A DNA stretch of 64,000 nucleotides from Melastoma dodecandrum (GCA_029817715.1 JARUPY010000554.1:62001-126000); one strand, 5' to 3'. Numbered from the stretch's first letter, positions 47,936-61,307 are shown. The notes: generated from the sequence alone by a model not told the origin. Numbers and translations are program-made.

Positions 47936-49570
47936 CTCAACTACATTCAACTCCATTGTTAGGATTCAACTGTTAGAATTAGCATTGCGTTGATTTAGAC
48001 AGTAAAACTTGTTGAACTGGATTTTCATCAAAACCTTTCGATCTTAATGAATCAGATGAGCCCTTTAACCTTAAATTCTCATTCTTCGTCCGAATGTAAT
48101 AAAAAAGTGATCTTTTTTAGGACCATGTGACAAGCTTTAAATTAGCATTGCAGAGGGAGGAAGAGAAGGCAAAAAATGACAGGCTACAGTCAAAGAGAGA
48201 GTTATGGGGAAGTAGCCGTTAATATGATTCCGAGTTTGTCCTCATCGATGAAGAGGGAAAGAAAGAGAGTTTTGATTCTTTAAGACATTTGGCTGTCCGA
48301 AACTGAAAAGTGCCAAAACAACAACAACAACAACAAACAAGAAGTGGGGACAGCAAGATTTTATGGGGACTTGACAGTCACGTGACGGGTCCACTCGGTC
48401 AGAAGATAGAAAAAGACACTTCTCCCAACTGACCCACATCCCATATGTTGTGAATAAGTAAATCTCTTTAGGGCAGATGACGATGTGGGGTTGAGCGAGT
48501 TGAATGCCTTTGGGGCCCAAAGTCATGGTTCCAGGCGTGGATGGCTGAATGATGGATAAAGGGCGTGTGTTAGATGAGATGGCAAGAGTCATGAATGAGA
48601 GTCTTCACGAGATGGGAATCTGGGATTTTACAAACCCCACTTGCCCACGATGACCAAGCATTCAATGCCCTGCCCTCTTTCGCTGGAAGCAGGGCATGTA
48701 CATGATATCGAACCAACCTTGGGACCCTGTGAGTTCGGCCAACACAACAGTAAAGCGGTTGACGATGACACAGTCACAACACAACGTTTTAGCAGAGTTT
48801 CTAATATAACAGAATAGAAACACAATTTGCCAATCTCGCCATCAAATCAATCATACAAATTGGGCAGACTTTTAAGGACGATAATATGGCTGGATGAGTT
48901 ATAGGAACGAGAAAAGTGATTATCTATGAAACATATGTATCCAAGGATACCATAGGAACGAATTCAAGGACCAAGCCCAGCTATCCCATGGAGATGAGAC
49001 TAAAAAAACATTACTCCACATAACTACGACAGGTTTTGGTAGAAAGCCCGATATTTCAAGGGCCCGGCTAGCAATGCCAGGTTGTTTCTATCAGCACCAC
49101 AGCACTGGACCATACAAAGAAATATGTCAAGCATACGAATTCAACTAGTTGAAAGCAATATCTCAAACAAATATAAGCACCCCAAAAAAGGAGAATAAGT
49201 TTATTGGTCGATAAGAAGAGTTCCTCATTCCCAATACTATGTTTGAGACTGTTGAACAAAGACGTGTTCCTAAATTCACGGCTAACACCGACCTTGAAGC
49301 CACTCGAAGTAAAGGGACAAGGTAAAAGCAATTGAATAATCAAGTATTATGGAGGACTATGAACTGAAAAATTAAGGCAAGCAATCTAACTTCACTAGGA
49401 CAAGCAATCCGGAACAGCACCACGTGGCATATCCAACACCAAGTTACCAGCAATTTGATACCCCAACGAGAAATTCTCATAAAATCTTTTGTGATCATCG
49501 AGCACGCCGACAATTTAAACAACAAACCATCCAAATCAAATCCACAGGAGAAAAACTCAAGTCCTAAACC
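47936..49570. other. Intergenic region between the LRR kinase and VHA-c pseudogene
   Basis: 1.6 kb. It includes the kinase 3' UTR and an ACAACA microsatellite near 48316-48335. I looked for the last exon of a V-ATPase c gene on the minus strand here and did not see it. Confidence 0.5.
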
Positions 49571-49885
49571 TCACGCCTGCATCCCCGACAATCCCAATCG
49601 CCATACCCGCTGAAAGCCCGGCAAGACCGCAAGCGAGACCCCGATGACAAGTGGGCATAGCCATCAAACAAATAATAGGACTTCGCCTTAGGGTTAATCC
49701 CGGTACTAATAATAACAGCTATGATAAGGCCGTAGATACCAACTCCACTCTTTGCCGTCCCATACCTGCAACGGGATCATCATTCCCAATCATTAGACAA
49801 TCAAAAGATTGACCAGAAGGGTCGTTGTTGGTTTTGGGGTTACAGTACAAGCCGAAGAAAGGGGGCAGTTTCATCGAGGCTGAAG
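49571..49885 (-). pseudogene. VHA-c: V-ATPase proteolipid subunit c (VHA-c) fragment
   Basis: On the minus strand the frame from 49765 to about 49571 reads YGTAKSGVG, then directly [20 protein letters not shown], then [20 protein letters not shown] and IVGDAGVR, nearly identical to plant VHA-c. About 25 residues (the segment between SGVG and the IYGLIIA helix) are missing by clean deletion. A splice acceptor (TTGCAG) precedes it at 49766, and a remnant of exon 1 (DETAP-FFGL, with a one-base shift) lies at about 49885-49844. The last exon, with the glutamate-bearing fourth helix, was not found. Intact VHA-c forms the proton-carrying ring of the vacuolar ATPase. This copy cannot do so. Intron remnants mean it came from DNA duplication, not retroposition. 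Confidence 0.75.
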
Positions 49886-50455
49886 GACGACGAGGACGAC
49901 ATCTGATCTGCCCGTAAGACCAGATTTTCTGGGATTTTCTCAGGGAAGAAGAAGACAGGACGAGATCATACAGATTCCATGTGGGTGTTGGGAGAGAAGG
50001 TTGGACAACCAACGACGTGGATCGGGCCAACACCAGGGACCATTCAGCCATTTCAGGGGCTATGACAAATCCAATCCAAGGGATTATTTTCAGAGGACGA
50101 AATCAGATCCTTGGACTGGGGAAGAACGTCCCTGGGTTTAAAGATATCAGGAGGGTCGAAGCATTGGATTGGCATGACCCCATCAGGCTTGACAATCACC
50201 CCAAAGAAGAATCCGAAAACAACTATCACAAACTGGGTTCCACGAGTATATCCCCAGTCACAAGAGCCAAAACAAAAAGCATCCGTTAGAGCTGCCTAAC
50301 AAGAATTACACCCCCAAAACACCACTAGAACATCAAGACAGGCACATGATATCCGCGACCATTAAGAGGGCTTGTTTTCTACAGAGAAAGAACCAGCAAA
50401 CTTAGGGAGTCTCGTATAAATGGAAAACCTAATCGATCTGCATATATTAAGAACA

Positions 50456-51053
<598 letters not shown>

Positions 51054-51065
51054 TCCTCCTCAGAT

Positions 51066-51149
51066 CTGCAACGACCGATCAAATCAAACAATCAACCCGA
51101 CGGTATTGATCGAACCAAGGAGGGGGAAGATTGAGCCGTGTGCTCGTAC
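51066..51149 (-). other. Predicted 5' UTR intron of the H3.3 gene
   Basis: On the minus strand GTACGAGC follows GTCGGAG at 51149 and TTGCAG precedes ATCTGAGGAGGAATGGCG at 51066, giving an 84-bp GT-AG intron that ends 12 bases before the start codon. Leader introns are common in plant H3.3 genes and support constitutive expression. Confidence 0.65.
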
Positions 51150-51240
51150 CTCCGACGTAATCTGGATCTTTGGAATCGCTAGGGTTTTCTGCGAAAACGA
51201 GGAGGGACGGGGCAAACGGGGAATTAATTAGAGGGAGGGG

Positions 51241-51254
51241 ATTTTATATTTATG
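51241..51254 (-). promoter_or_regulatory. TATA-like element of the H3.3 gene
   Basis: The minus strand reads CATAAATATAAAATCC here, about 190 bp upstream of the start codon and about 90 bp upstream of the leader intron donor. A telo-box-like AAAACCCTAG lies just downstream, near 51179-51188. Confidence 0.5.
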
Positions 51255-53470
51255 GCGGAACCGCGTAATAATCTCGAAACGGATACTCGAGACTTGGCAC
51301 GAAGTAAAAAAACACGATCCGTGTGATCGAATCCTATTGGATGATTCTGTGGGAGAGGATGATTGCCAGCGTGGACATGTCCCTCCGTGAAACACGTGCT
51401 TAATTATAATTCGTTTGACCGTCGTCGTTCTATTTGAAACCCCTTCCCCTTCTCCCCCTCACAAGTTAATGCCCGGCCCAATCCGACGGGGCTTCCCAAA
51501 CCCGCCGATTTTACAACGACTTTGATTGAGCTACACCTTGAGGACTGATTGAATTGCATTCCCCCACGCCATTGTATTTCTTTCCTGGGCTCCCAAACAC
51601 AGTATTAAGTCTCCTTATTATCATGTAGTCTAAAAGAATTTAGTCAAAAATTAATATTTTAAAAATAAGCATGGATAACTATTTACATGTCTGGAGCGAT
51701 GGAAAATATTTCTCGATTCATAAAGAATTAATTAAATATTTTAGTCCATAAGATTTTTGATGAAGAAAATATTTAATCGAGACACTAAACAATCCCTTCT
51801 AAGCCAGTTCGAGATCTAGTTTTCAGCCCTTTATACCACCAGTTGGATATCGAATTTCTAATTCTAAAAAACAACTCGAGATCGAGAGATTGTGATACTT
51901 TCATTAAGTTGAGTTCGTGGACAATGAATGATCTAAACATACACACATTTATTGCTTTTCAAGCCACGTTTTCTCAATCCCTCCTCACAATTCTTAACTG
52001 TTTTTCCCCCCCACAAAGTCTCGACGATTATGTTTATTTTAATATAAATAGGCGTTATGTTTTTTCCTCCCAGTGTTAGCTTTCTTGGATTTGTAGCTTT
52101 GATTTCGTTTTTTCATTCCGTGGATGTTTGTTTCTATGTAAGTTTGTTCAATCAATAAATGCATTTATTTTCTTGGCGACCACGCGTTCTGACGGAACCG
52201 CGTTATCGTGTGCAAACAATCAATCACACCTAAACTTTAGTTACGTATGTAAAAATTTATCCACAAATATTGGATTAGATACTTTTTCGCGTTAAAGCGG
52301 GAGAATGGTTTAAGGGACCAGTGGTGGACCCCACAAAAGCAAAAGTTTTATCAGAACACCAGGTCTCAGGATGTAATCAAAAGACAAAAAGGTTCACTCT
52401 CTTGTCTTCCTACGCCCGGCCCATCGTCCCATTTCCCCTTCCCGGCCTCGGGTCTTCGCTGATCTGGATGTCCGTCCACCCGGACGATCCTTGTGGGGGT
52501 TGCGGAACAGTCCCCTCCTCTTTTCCGGGGCCCGATTATTCTTCGTTGACTGGTTGGCCGTGTGTCAGTGATTCGGGTGTTGGTCGGGAGCTTGGGGTGC
52601 TTTTTCTTGACCCCGTTCTGCTCGGTGGGTAAATTTCGAGGTGTTGTAATTGTGATGCTTTTTGGGTTTCTGAGCTGGGGAGTGAGGGTTTCCCGGGTTT
52701 GGTTTTCTTTGGGGGTTTGATTGATGATCGAGTTGGTTGGTAATTGTTGTCGGAGAAACCAGATGCTCGGAACATATTTTGGTTGAAAGTTTAGGTGCTT
52801 TGGCAGGTGAAGTCTCGTGATCTTTGGAAGCTGCCTCAGTTGGGCGACGCAAAATGGTAGTTAGATCTAGCCCTTTCTGTTCTTCGATTTAACTGCGATT
52901 CAGTTAACCTATATAGAGTGATGAGGAGTTGCTGCGAGCGCTCAACTTTAGTTTTTCTGCTTGCTACTTGTCTCAGAAGTGTTGGCCTGTGGTGTCCATA
53001 GATAAGATAAATGCATGTATTCTTTAAACGTATGAAGTTTCGTAATGTCGGAGATTTGCTTTCGGCCAGTGACACCACTGTCATTCCTGTTGTGACTGTT
53101 GACGGCAGAATTCTCACTCGGTTGATGCTTTATTGCTTGAGAATGTTGAAAACATTAGCTGCATTGTTGTGCATTGCCCCTGGGGTGGAGAGTCTTGTGA
53201 TTGTTTATCGAGTTGCTTCCCATGAACGTTGAAGATCAACCAGAAAAGTCACTTTGTCAGTAATATCATGGAACAATGCTCATTGTCTGTATTTCATTTC
53301 ATTGCAGGGAAGCCTTATATAATAATATATCTGGGAGGGTGGGATCGACACTGTTTGTGATTCTCGGACAATCGACGGTGTTGAAATTATTTCCATTCCT
53401 TGGCTAGCCATTATATTTGATTGGTTTTCCAAGATTTTTTATTACTTTGTATGCACTGCACGGTTTTGGG
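51255..53470. other. Region between the H3.3 gene and the BPC pseudogene
   Basis: The left half is AT-rich. The right half (52330-53470) alternates GC-rich and T-rich blocks and may be the former 5' UTR and leader intron of the BPC gene. I see no conserved coding segment. Confidence 0.45.
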
Positions 53471-54413
53471 ATGGATGATGCTGGAAAACGAGAAAATGGA
53501 CGACACAAACCTGAACAATATAAAACTGCCCAAACCCAGGTGAACCATTTCTTCTTGGCTTGCAGTTGTAACCTAGAAATTGGACTAATTTCGATACATG
53601 TGCAAGCCTCAAGCCTCTTTTAATGCTGATTATCTTACTTGTATGTGTAGCAGTCGATGCAGCATCAGCCCTCAATGAAGCAGATTATGTCCATCATGGC
53701 CGAGAGAGATCAGGCAATTCAAGAAAGAAATTTGGCCCTTTCAGAGAAGAAGGCTGCCATTGCGGAGCGATATATGGCCTTTCATCAGAGAGACATGGCT
53801 ATTACCGAAAGGAACAATGCAATTCTCGAGAGGGACAATGCCATAGCAAATCTTCAATACCGCGAGAACTCCTTGAGTGCTGGCAATATATCCTCTTGTC
53901 CGCCGGGATGCCAAGTCTCTCGCGGCACGTGCATCCTCAGCAGCAGCAAGTGCGTTCTGCATCAGCTATGAATGAGGGTGTTTACAACTCGTGAGAGATG
54001 CATGCTACTGATGCCATTCCTCCATCTTCGATTTCATCCGAGACAGTAAAGCCACGTCCTGCAAAACGGCCCAAGGAGCCCAAGGGAGTGTCTTCCCCAA
54101 AGAAAGTGCCGAAGCTACCCAAGAAGGTGAAGAGGGAAAACGATGACCTGATCAAGCTCCTCAATGGTGGCGACAGTTTCACCAAGGCTGTGGTTCTGCA
54201 CAGGTCTGACAAGAAGGGCCAGGACTTGGGGCTGGACCAGGTTGCCTTTGACGAGACTATGATGCCCCCGGCTTTGTGCACGTGCACTGGAATCCCGAGA
54301 TGATGAGCGGAGGCGCATTCAGCACGGCCGAGGGCCAAGACCTCTAAAATCCTGTTGATCTGAAGGATCACTGGGCAAAGCACGGAACGAACCGGTACAT
54401 GACGATCAAGTAG
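53471..54413 (+). pseudogene. BPC: BASIC PENTACYSTEINE (BPC/BBR, class II) pseudogene
   Basis: The start reads MDDAGKRENGRHKPEQYKTA, like class II BPC proteins. An intron-like insert (53540-53651) separates it from MQHQPSMKQIMSIMAERDQA and the Ala-rich coiled coil with AERNNAILERDNAIANLQYR. After CQVSRG there is a frameshift (about 53930). A TGA at 53992-53994 replaces the Arg codon expected in YNSREMH. The frame then gives KRPKEPKGVSSPKK and QVAFDETMMPPALCTCTG. The DNA-binding cysteine-rich core, including most of the five cysteines, is deleted at 54303. The tail resumes with MMSGGAFS and NPVDLKDHWAKHGTNRYMTI, with a TAA inside it near 54344. Intact BPC proteins bind GA repeats and recruit Polycomb. 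This copy cannot bind DNA by the known fold. Confidence 0.8.
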
Positions 54414-55463
54414 ACGGTGATCATGCCTCTTGGGACGGCAGAGGTTGGCCACTGGAGACCATGGCAAGGGTCACAGGTCCCTCTGCGGAGTGTTTACACA
54501 AAGCAAGTCTGAGGCATGATGACGGCCCAATTAGATATGAATGGCCCATAGTGAATTCAATCTACATACAGAACAAGGTCAACGATTCAAAGACAAATCC
54601 AGTCTGAATCTACCAAAATGAACTCCGATGGTGATTCTGAAATTTTAGAAGATAAGTTATAGAAGTTATGAACACAATTTTTTCTTAATAACATAGAAAA
54701 ATATGGGAGATTTCTCTAAACACCTAACAAACACCTAAGTTAATATAAAAAACATGAAGATCCGTAACTTTCTTGTGTTTCATTCTTAATTCCACAACAC
54801 CATAATCGCCAAGAATCGGATCTCATCAGCCAATCTATAAGTCGAGGACAAGCGACGAGGTTCAGTCCGGACCATTACTTGTTTTATTTTCATGGTCGTG
54901 AGTTTTTTGTTTTCATATGGAAACAATATTTTGTAAAATACAAATCAGTTATTTTTTATAAATTACAGGCGATCACAATTGGAAGTGGAACGTCATTTTA
55001 AAATTAGTTGCAACGACATTCTGAATCCATACATCGTAATACTATGCCTGCTAAAAGCATATAAAAAAAGGGCAAATGTAGGAAATCAAACCCCAATAAA
55101 AAAATAAAATAAAATAGGTGGGGAACAAAGAGACATCAAAAGGCGGAAGTTGCTATAAATTTACGCTGTCCCTTGGCTAACCCATCACCTTCTTTTCTTT
55201 TCTAGATAACCCAAAAAACAAATACCAAAACCACCGCAATCCCACTTTCCTTAATTTTTTTACTTTCTCCTTCTTCTTCGAATTCGAATTCCAGTTCGAT
55301 TTAGGGTTTCGGCTTCGATCCCCCTCCCAGGCCCCACCTCCGATCTGACCCTCAGTAGCCGTTATTTCCCCGTTTTCCCGCCAAAGGCACCGCCTTTTTT
55401 AGTCCCTTGCCTTCCCCACTTTTCAAATCCTAGCCGTTGGATCTTGCCTGGCCCCGTTCCGGG
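54414..55463. other. Region upstream of the RCC2-like gene
   Basis: AT-rich to about 55130, then a pyrimidine-rich leader. A TATA-like TATAAAT lies at 55154-55160, about 300 bp upstream of the ATG, and TTTAGGGTTTCGG (telo-box-like) near 55301. No gene is seen. Confidence 0.5.
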
Positions 55464-58400
55464 ATGTCCGCCGTCGAAGAGGGGAAGGAGGGAGTGAAGG
55501 CGGAGGAGGTGAAGGGTGGGGAGCTATTGTTCTGTGGCGCCACGTGCTGGGATGTTATTGGCAGGAAGAAGGGGACGGAAGGGAACTTGGTTTCACCGAC
55601 TCGGTTGCGTCCCCTCGTCGGGGTTAACATCCGTTTCGTCTCTTCCGGATGTTGTGAGTCTTGGGTTTTGGTGTTGGCTGTCTTGTGGTTAGTTCATGGT
55701 TGAAGTTTGACTTTTTTTGTTTCTGCCTCCGATCAAGTGATTTTGGCTTTGGTATTGAAGTTTGACTTTTTTGTTTCTGCCTCCGATCAAGTGATTTTGG
55801 CTTTGGTAGAGGTTAAGATAATGTTGTGGATTGTCTGCGTGTATTGGTGTAATCACTTTTTCTTTTTTTTTTTCTGGGTTTTTCCTTTCACTGGTCCAGC
55901 GTCATGTCACTGCGTGGCATTGGATGTCGATGGTCGCTGTTACACATGGGGGAGGAACGAGGTGAGACCCGCCCGCCCATCGATTGGGACGGATGCATTG
56001 CTTGTGGTTTTCTGTGTTTTTCAGAGTGATGATATTTAAGATCTTTATATTGGTTTTCTATTTTCAGAAGGGGCAACTAGGTCATGGAGATACGATACAG
56101 CGTGATCGCCCTACGATCGTATCAGAACTTAACAAGTGGGTTGTCTTTTTCAATTCTGAGTTTCTCTTATTTTCCAAGAGTTTTAGTGTAAATTTCATTC
56201 TTTTATTTCACTTTCATGATCCTTACATAAAGAATTTTTAAATGTAACTGAGAGGTACACTTTGTTTCACGTCATATTTGCTCTTTGGATACAATGGTAG
56301 GAGCAATCACACTATAAATCTAATTACTGGCTATGGTGTGCGCTTTACTCCAATGACAGCTGGTTGATTCGATTTTTTGTTTTTGTCTGTTCAATTTCTT
56401 TACTGAAATGTCAAAAGAAAATTGACTGTCAGGTAGTGGTTAAGGACTTTCCGAAACATCGATTTTTTAAGATTTGGATGGCCTGAGCTCTTATATGTGC
56501 ATTCTCAAATACCTCCTATTATATTTATTGAAGGTACAAAATTGTAAAAGCAGGTGCTGGAAGAAGCCACACTATACTAGTAACAGATGATGGACAATCA
56601 CTAGCTTTTGGCTGGAATAAGCATGGTCAGCTGGGATCTGGTTCTGTAAAAAATGGTTGGTTACATGCTTCTTTTTGACTTATGATGGTAATCATGCTTT
56701 TCTTTGTATTCTCATACTCATACATGCTGTCCCTATGAATCTGAGGAGCCTAATAGTCTAGAAATCTGTGTGATCTTTAACTCCCTCCTTTGTCTAATTC
56801 ATATGTTCTTTGCATGATCTTGCAAGTGGAAATAAATATGAACTATACATTGATGAGCATTTCGTTTTTTGCTTGTGCCACCTTGTAGAAATCGAAGCAT
56901 CTCCCGTTCGTTGCCTTGTAACTGAAGTGAAAACGACGGCTTGCGGGGCTGATTTCACTGTGTGGTTGACTTCTGCTGAAGGAGCTTCTATATGGTAGTG
57001 CATAATCTAATGAAATTTCCCATGCCAATATCCCTCTTCTGAGAAGCTTTCAGATTATGTGATAAAATTTTCTTTTGGCTTTTAAGGACCGCTGGCCTTC
57101 CGCAGTACGGTCAACTTGGACATGGAAGTGACAATGAGGTATAGTAGGAGTCCAAAATTAAGTCGCTTTCCAATCTGTGGGTGTAAATTGGTGAACCAAA
57201 CTGTTTCTTGACCTGTCAGTAGACAGCTTTCTGTCATAATGTTTATGATCAGTCTGGGTTAGTTGTTTTTCTGGTGATATACAGCAGACTGGTTCAAAGT
57301 ATGGAATATAATGCCCAAATGATGCGTGGGTGAATGAATGAGATGTAGATGCTTGACGTGATCCCAACAATTCTGCATTCATCTCCATAATTTGGTTTCA
57401 TCATCATTCCTAATCCTGTCTCTTGTATTTGTCACCACTCTTGATTTTTATACGTTTTTTTTTTTCTCAGTACAATACCAAAGATAGCTCAGTGAAATTG
57501 GCGTATGAAGCCCAGCCACGCCCAAAGGCAATAGCATCTCTGTCAGGGAACAGTATTGTCAAAGTTGCTTGCGGAGCCAACCATACAGGTTAATTAGCTC
57601 ACTTTCTGTATTAAGTCTTATAAAAGCAGTCAGTGACAGTGTATTGTGCTTTTGGATTTTACGGTCTTAATGTCATTGACATGTCAGCCTTAATTATTCT
57701 CTTTGAATTTGCAGTTGCTGTAGATTCAAATGGCTTTGTCTACACGTATGCATCCATGCACCCTTGTGTATCTCTGTCGTTTTATTGTTTTACTTTCACT
57801 TAATGCTGAGACTAACTCCTGGTAAAAAACACTCAGGTGGGGTTTTGGTGGTCATGGAAGGTTGGTTCTTTCTTCTTTCTCACAAGATAATGAAGAACCA
57901 AGATGCTATTTTTTTATACTATTATGCCGAAGAATATTTTCCATGTCTTTCTTTCAATTGCCCTCGATCTCTTGGCTGCTTTTCTTTTAGACTAGGACAT
58001 AGAGAACAAAAGGATGAATGGGTTCCTCGCCGTGTGGATGTCTTCCAGAGGAATAATGTCGTACCACCCGATGCTGTTGTTTCGGCGGGCTCTGCGAGCT
58101 CTGCATGCACTGCAGGTACTTCTCATGCTGTCGCGCCATTAAACTGATGTGATTTCTCTCAAGGGAGATGTCAGATATACTGTAATACATATTCACATGC
58201 AGGCTTTAATGAATATTCATATGAATGTCGATATATTTGGCAGATAGATAATGTAACTCTTTTCCTATCCTAGTTTGGGAATGATCCACTGTTTGCTTTC
58301 TAGGTGGAGGACAGCTTTATATGTGGGGGAAACTAAAGAACAGCAGTGATGATTGGATGTATCCTAAGCCACTGATGGACTTGAGGTGATATTGTTCTCC

Positions 58401-59462
58401 CTTTGGCTTTATTTTTTGCAATTTACACTTAAAATAAGGATGTGAAGTTCACAGTTTTTCTTTATTAATCAGTGGTTGGAATCTACGTTGCATGGATTCT
58501 GGAAGCATGCACCATTTTGTTGGTGCAGATAATTCCTGCATAAGTTGGGGTCATGCCCTATATGGAGAGCTTGGTTATGGGCCCCATGGACAAAAGTATC
58601 GATTTTAGTCCCTTTAATGAGCATTTCTTCTTTTCACTGTCTCTCGACTGCAATAAGCTGTAGACTCGTGTTCTTGCGTCATGCAGGTCTTCTGCAGTAC
58701 CCAAGAAGGTTGACATACTTGAAGGAATGCATGTGATTGGGTACGTAATCACTTTTGATTCAGTTTACTGGTTCCTCCGATGATTCACAAGTGTTCACTT
58801 TCTTGTTATAGCGTTGCATGTGGAATGGCCCATTCCATGGTCATTGTTGATAGCTCTAACATGGCAGATCGGCTCGAGCAGGTCAGTAGTTTTTAACCCC
58901 TCAGCTTATAGTGTTTTATCTCTTAGTCTTGGTTATCGTGAAGCCTGTCTAAATGACCTGAATGATATATCATAAATCAAATCGACTATTTTTTTTTCAT
59001 TTGTTATTGCACTTGTTCTTTGCAGCTCGAGGTATATGATGGCAAAGCTGCTGCAGAAGGTAAGTTTGAAGGAACTGTTTATGACACGATTCTGATCAGT
59101 CATCTAAAGAGGCATTGTGTAATTTATATGGTTGCCGTTCTTCTTTAGGAGAAGAACCTGCACCTACTACTGCTAACAAAAACACTAAGAAGAAAACTAC
59201 CCCTTCTAAAGCCTCCGACAAGAAAAGGAAGTCAGAGGAAGAGTCATCTGTGTCCGAAGAGGAAGAAGAGGCCAGCGACGTTGATTCCGATGACAGCGAA
59301 GAAGAAAATGGACGGTCTGCTAACAAGCGGCAACGCGGTGGGAAGGCTTCCAGGGGTCGTGGCCGTGGAAGAGGCGCTGGGAAAGCTGGCAGTCACAAGA
59401 CCCAGGCTGCTCCAGCCCCTGGGAGAACCGGTAAGAGGGGTAGGCCGAGGAAATCATCGTAG
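55464..59462 (+). CDS. RCC2-like (RCC1 repeat) protein with basic C-terminal tail
   Basis: Sixteen exons: 55464-55653, 55900-55961, 56068-56135, 56534-56655, 56889-56994, 57087-57138, 57471-57588, 57715-57745, 57837-57860, 57991-58115, 58304-58385, 58473-58595, 58687-58740, 58812-58881, 59026-59059 and 59149-59462. Phases join to 524 residues. RCC1 blades of the beta-propeller are visible as CYTWGRNEKGQLGHGD, AFGWNKHGQLGSG, LPQYGQLGHGSDNE, WGFGGHGRLGHREQK and SWGHALYGELGYG. The last exon encodes an acidic stretch (SVSEEEEEASDVDSDDSEEE), then an RG-rich, AT-hook-like basic tail (RGRGRGRGAGK, GKRGRPRK). The blade pattern fits RCC2/TD-60 and Arabidopsis At3g02300-type proteins rather than UVR8. 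Animal RCC2 acts at centromeres and on small GTPases; the plant role is unclear. Intron 1 has a tandem duplication. Confidence 0.9.
55700..55808 (+). repeat. 54-55-bp tandem duplication in RCC2-like intron 1
   Basis: Copies at 55700-55754 and 55755-55808 are identical except for one T in a poly-T run, so the duplication is recent. Confidence 0.93.
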
Positions 59463-59700
59463 CGAGAGATTTGACGCTCAGTTTTGTCTCTCTTGCAGGG
59501 GATAGTTTTATGCTATTCTTTTGTCGCACTTTGCATCCGTTATATCATTCTTGTGTTTCTTTTTTATGTCCAAATGATTTCGGAGACGGGCGATTGGAGA
59601 ACTGCGGCAGACTGATGAGATAGCAGCTTGTAACGTATCTCTGCTTATTCTGAGTTTTGAACATGCCCTTAAGTTGGTTTAGCGGCTTCAAGCCGTGCTA

Positions 59701-61307
59701 TTACAGTGTGCATTCCCTAGCGACAAGGAAGAGCTCAGTTTTTCGGTGCATTGTGATCCCCGGCTGCACATTAACGTCGATATCCTCTTCCCGGACGCCC
59801 TCCGGAAGCTCCCAGTCAAACCTGTAGAGCATATTTGCGAGTGCTAACTCAACTATGCCTATTCCCATATCCATCCCAGGACACTTTCGTCTACCTGCAC
59901 CGAATGCTAAGAAACCAAACTCATTCCGGTCGCGGCCCTTTGTGAGGAACCTCTCCGGAAGGAATTCTTCGGCATCTTCTCCCCAGACATCGGGGTCCCG
60001 CCCTATGGCCCAAGCATTGACGAAAACCATTGTCTTTGGCCCGATCTCATAACCGTCGATTACGGTCTTACCTCGAACTTGGACTGTCTCTCTGGGGATT
60101 AGCAACGGTGCCGGCGGGTATAGCCTCAGTGCCTCCTTCACCACTGCTTTGAGGTACGGCAGGCTGTCGAGATCGTCCTCGTTCACCATGCCATTGTGCC
60201 AATCTCGCCCCTTGTTCTGGAGGAGAGCTCTCACTTCTTGCTGGGCTGCAACCATGACTCGGGGGTTCTTCATCAATGCCGTCATCGCCCATTCCAACGT
60301 TGCTGAATTCGTGTCAGTTCCTCCGATGATTAAATCCTAACGAAGCAACAAAATGATAATCCCTAAATGATCATGAATGAAATATTCACATTTACTAAGA
60401 AGATGATGGTGCAACGCAATACCATCAGCACTGCCTTGATTTGTTCGACAGTGAGATTTCCGTCTCCGAGCAGAACATCTATCGTGTCCTCCTCCTCCTC
60501 CTCTTCTTGTAGCTTACGAACCCGTCGCTGATGTCGGTGCCGTTGATTTTGTCGGTGTTCCTCTATCATCTTCTCATAGAACACGTCCATCTCCTCAAAA
60601 ACCCTCTCCAGACTCCATGTCGCCTCCCTCAGCCGGTCGACCAACCCACCAAGCCAGCCGAAGTAGTCCCTCAAAAACAGGCCTCCCAGTGCAGCCTGCA
60701 CCTCCCTCAACAGCTCCCTTCCATTGACTTCCTCAGCGTAGTCCCTCCCGAAAGCAATCCTGCATATTATCGATAACGCCAGAGGGAGCACCGTCTCCCC
60801 AATGTTCACCATCCCACCTCTGCATACTGATGTTGCAATGATGCCCTCGATGGTTCTTGCGACCTCCTGCTCACGCACTGCACGGAATGACCGAACCTTC
60901 TTTGCCGTGAAGAGGTGAGGCATCGTTATCCTCCTCACTTTTCGCCAGTGGTCACCGTAGGGCGCGAAGGCGATATCTGAGCAGCCGTAGGATATCTTGG
61001 AGGGGCCGAACATGGACGGGCGGTTCGAGAACTCGAGGTCGCAGTGTTTCAGGGCTTTCTCCGCGACTTTTGCGGAGGATATCACGAGGGCTGGACGTAA
61101 CCCGAGCTGCAGCGACATGAGGGGTCCGTGGAGGAGGGACAGCTGCCAAAGGCAGCGATGCAGGGACGAGTGGTTGAGGAGGTGGAGGTTGCCGATCAAG
61201 GGGAGCGGCCGGGGGCCAGGAGGGCCGGCACGATGGACGCCATGCTGGTGCAGTACAGAGAAGAGCAGGATGAAGAATGGAACTGCCAGTGCTAAGAGGA
61301 ACAACAT
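59701..61307 (-). CDS. Cytochrome P450 of the CYP71 clan (CYP71/CYP83-like)
   Basis: Two exons on the minus strand, 61307-60423 and 60336-59701, joined in phase 0, give 506 residues. The single intron sits just before the I-helix, as in CYP71-clan genes. An N-terminal ER anchor (MLFLLALAVPFFILLFSVL) is followed by the hinge PPGPRPLPLIGNLH. The C-helix motif is WRKVRR, the I-helix oxygen-binding motif DLIIGGTDTNSAT, the K-helix EALR, then PPAPLLIPRE, and the haem loop FGAGRRKCPGMDMG with the haem-ligand Cys. Overall similarity is to CYP83/CYP71 monooxygenases, which oxidise many specialised metabolites using cytochrome P450 reductase; the substrate cannot be told. Glu-rich linker EEEEEEDTIDVLL precedes the intron. 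The gene is convergent with RCC2-like. Confidence 0.93.

Noticed and set aside
48660..48710. Small inverted repeat ATGCCCTGC...GCAGGGCAT
   Set aside because: A 9-bp stem with a short loop in an intergenic region; too short for a miRNA precursor and no known miRNA sequence is present.
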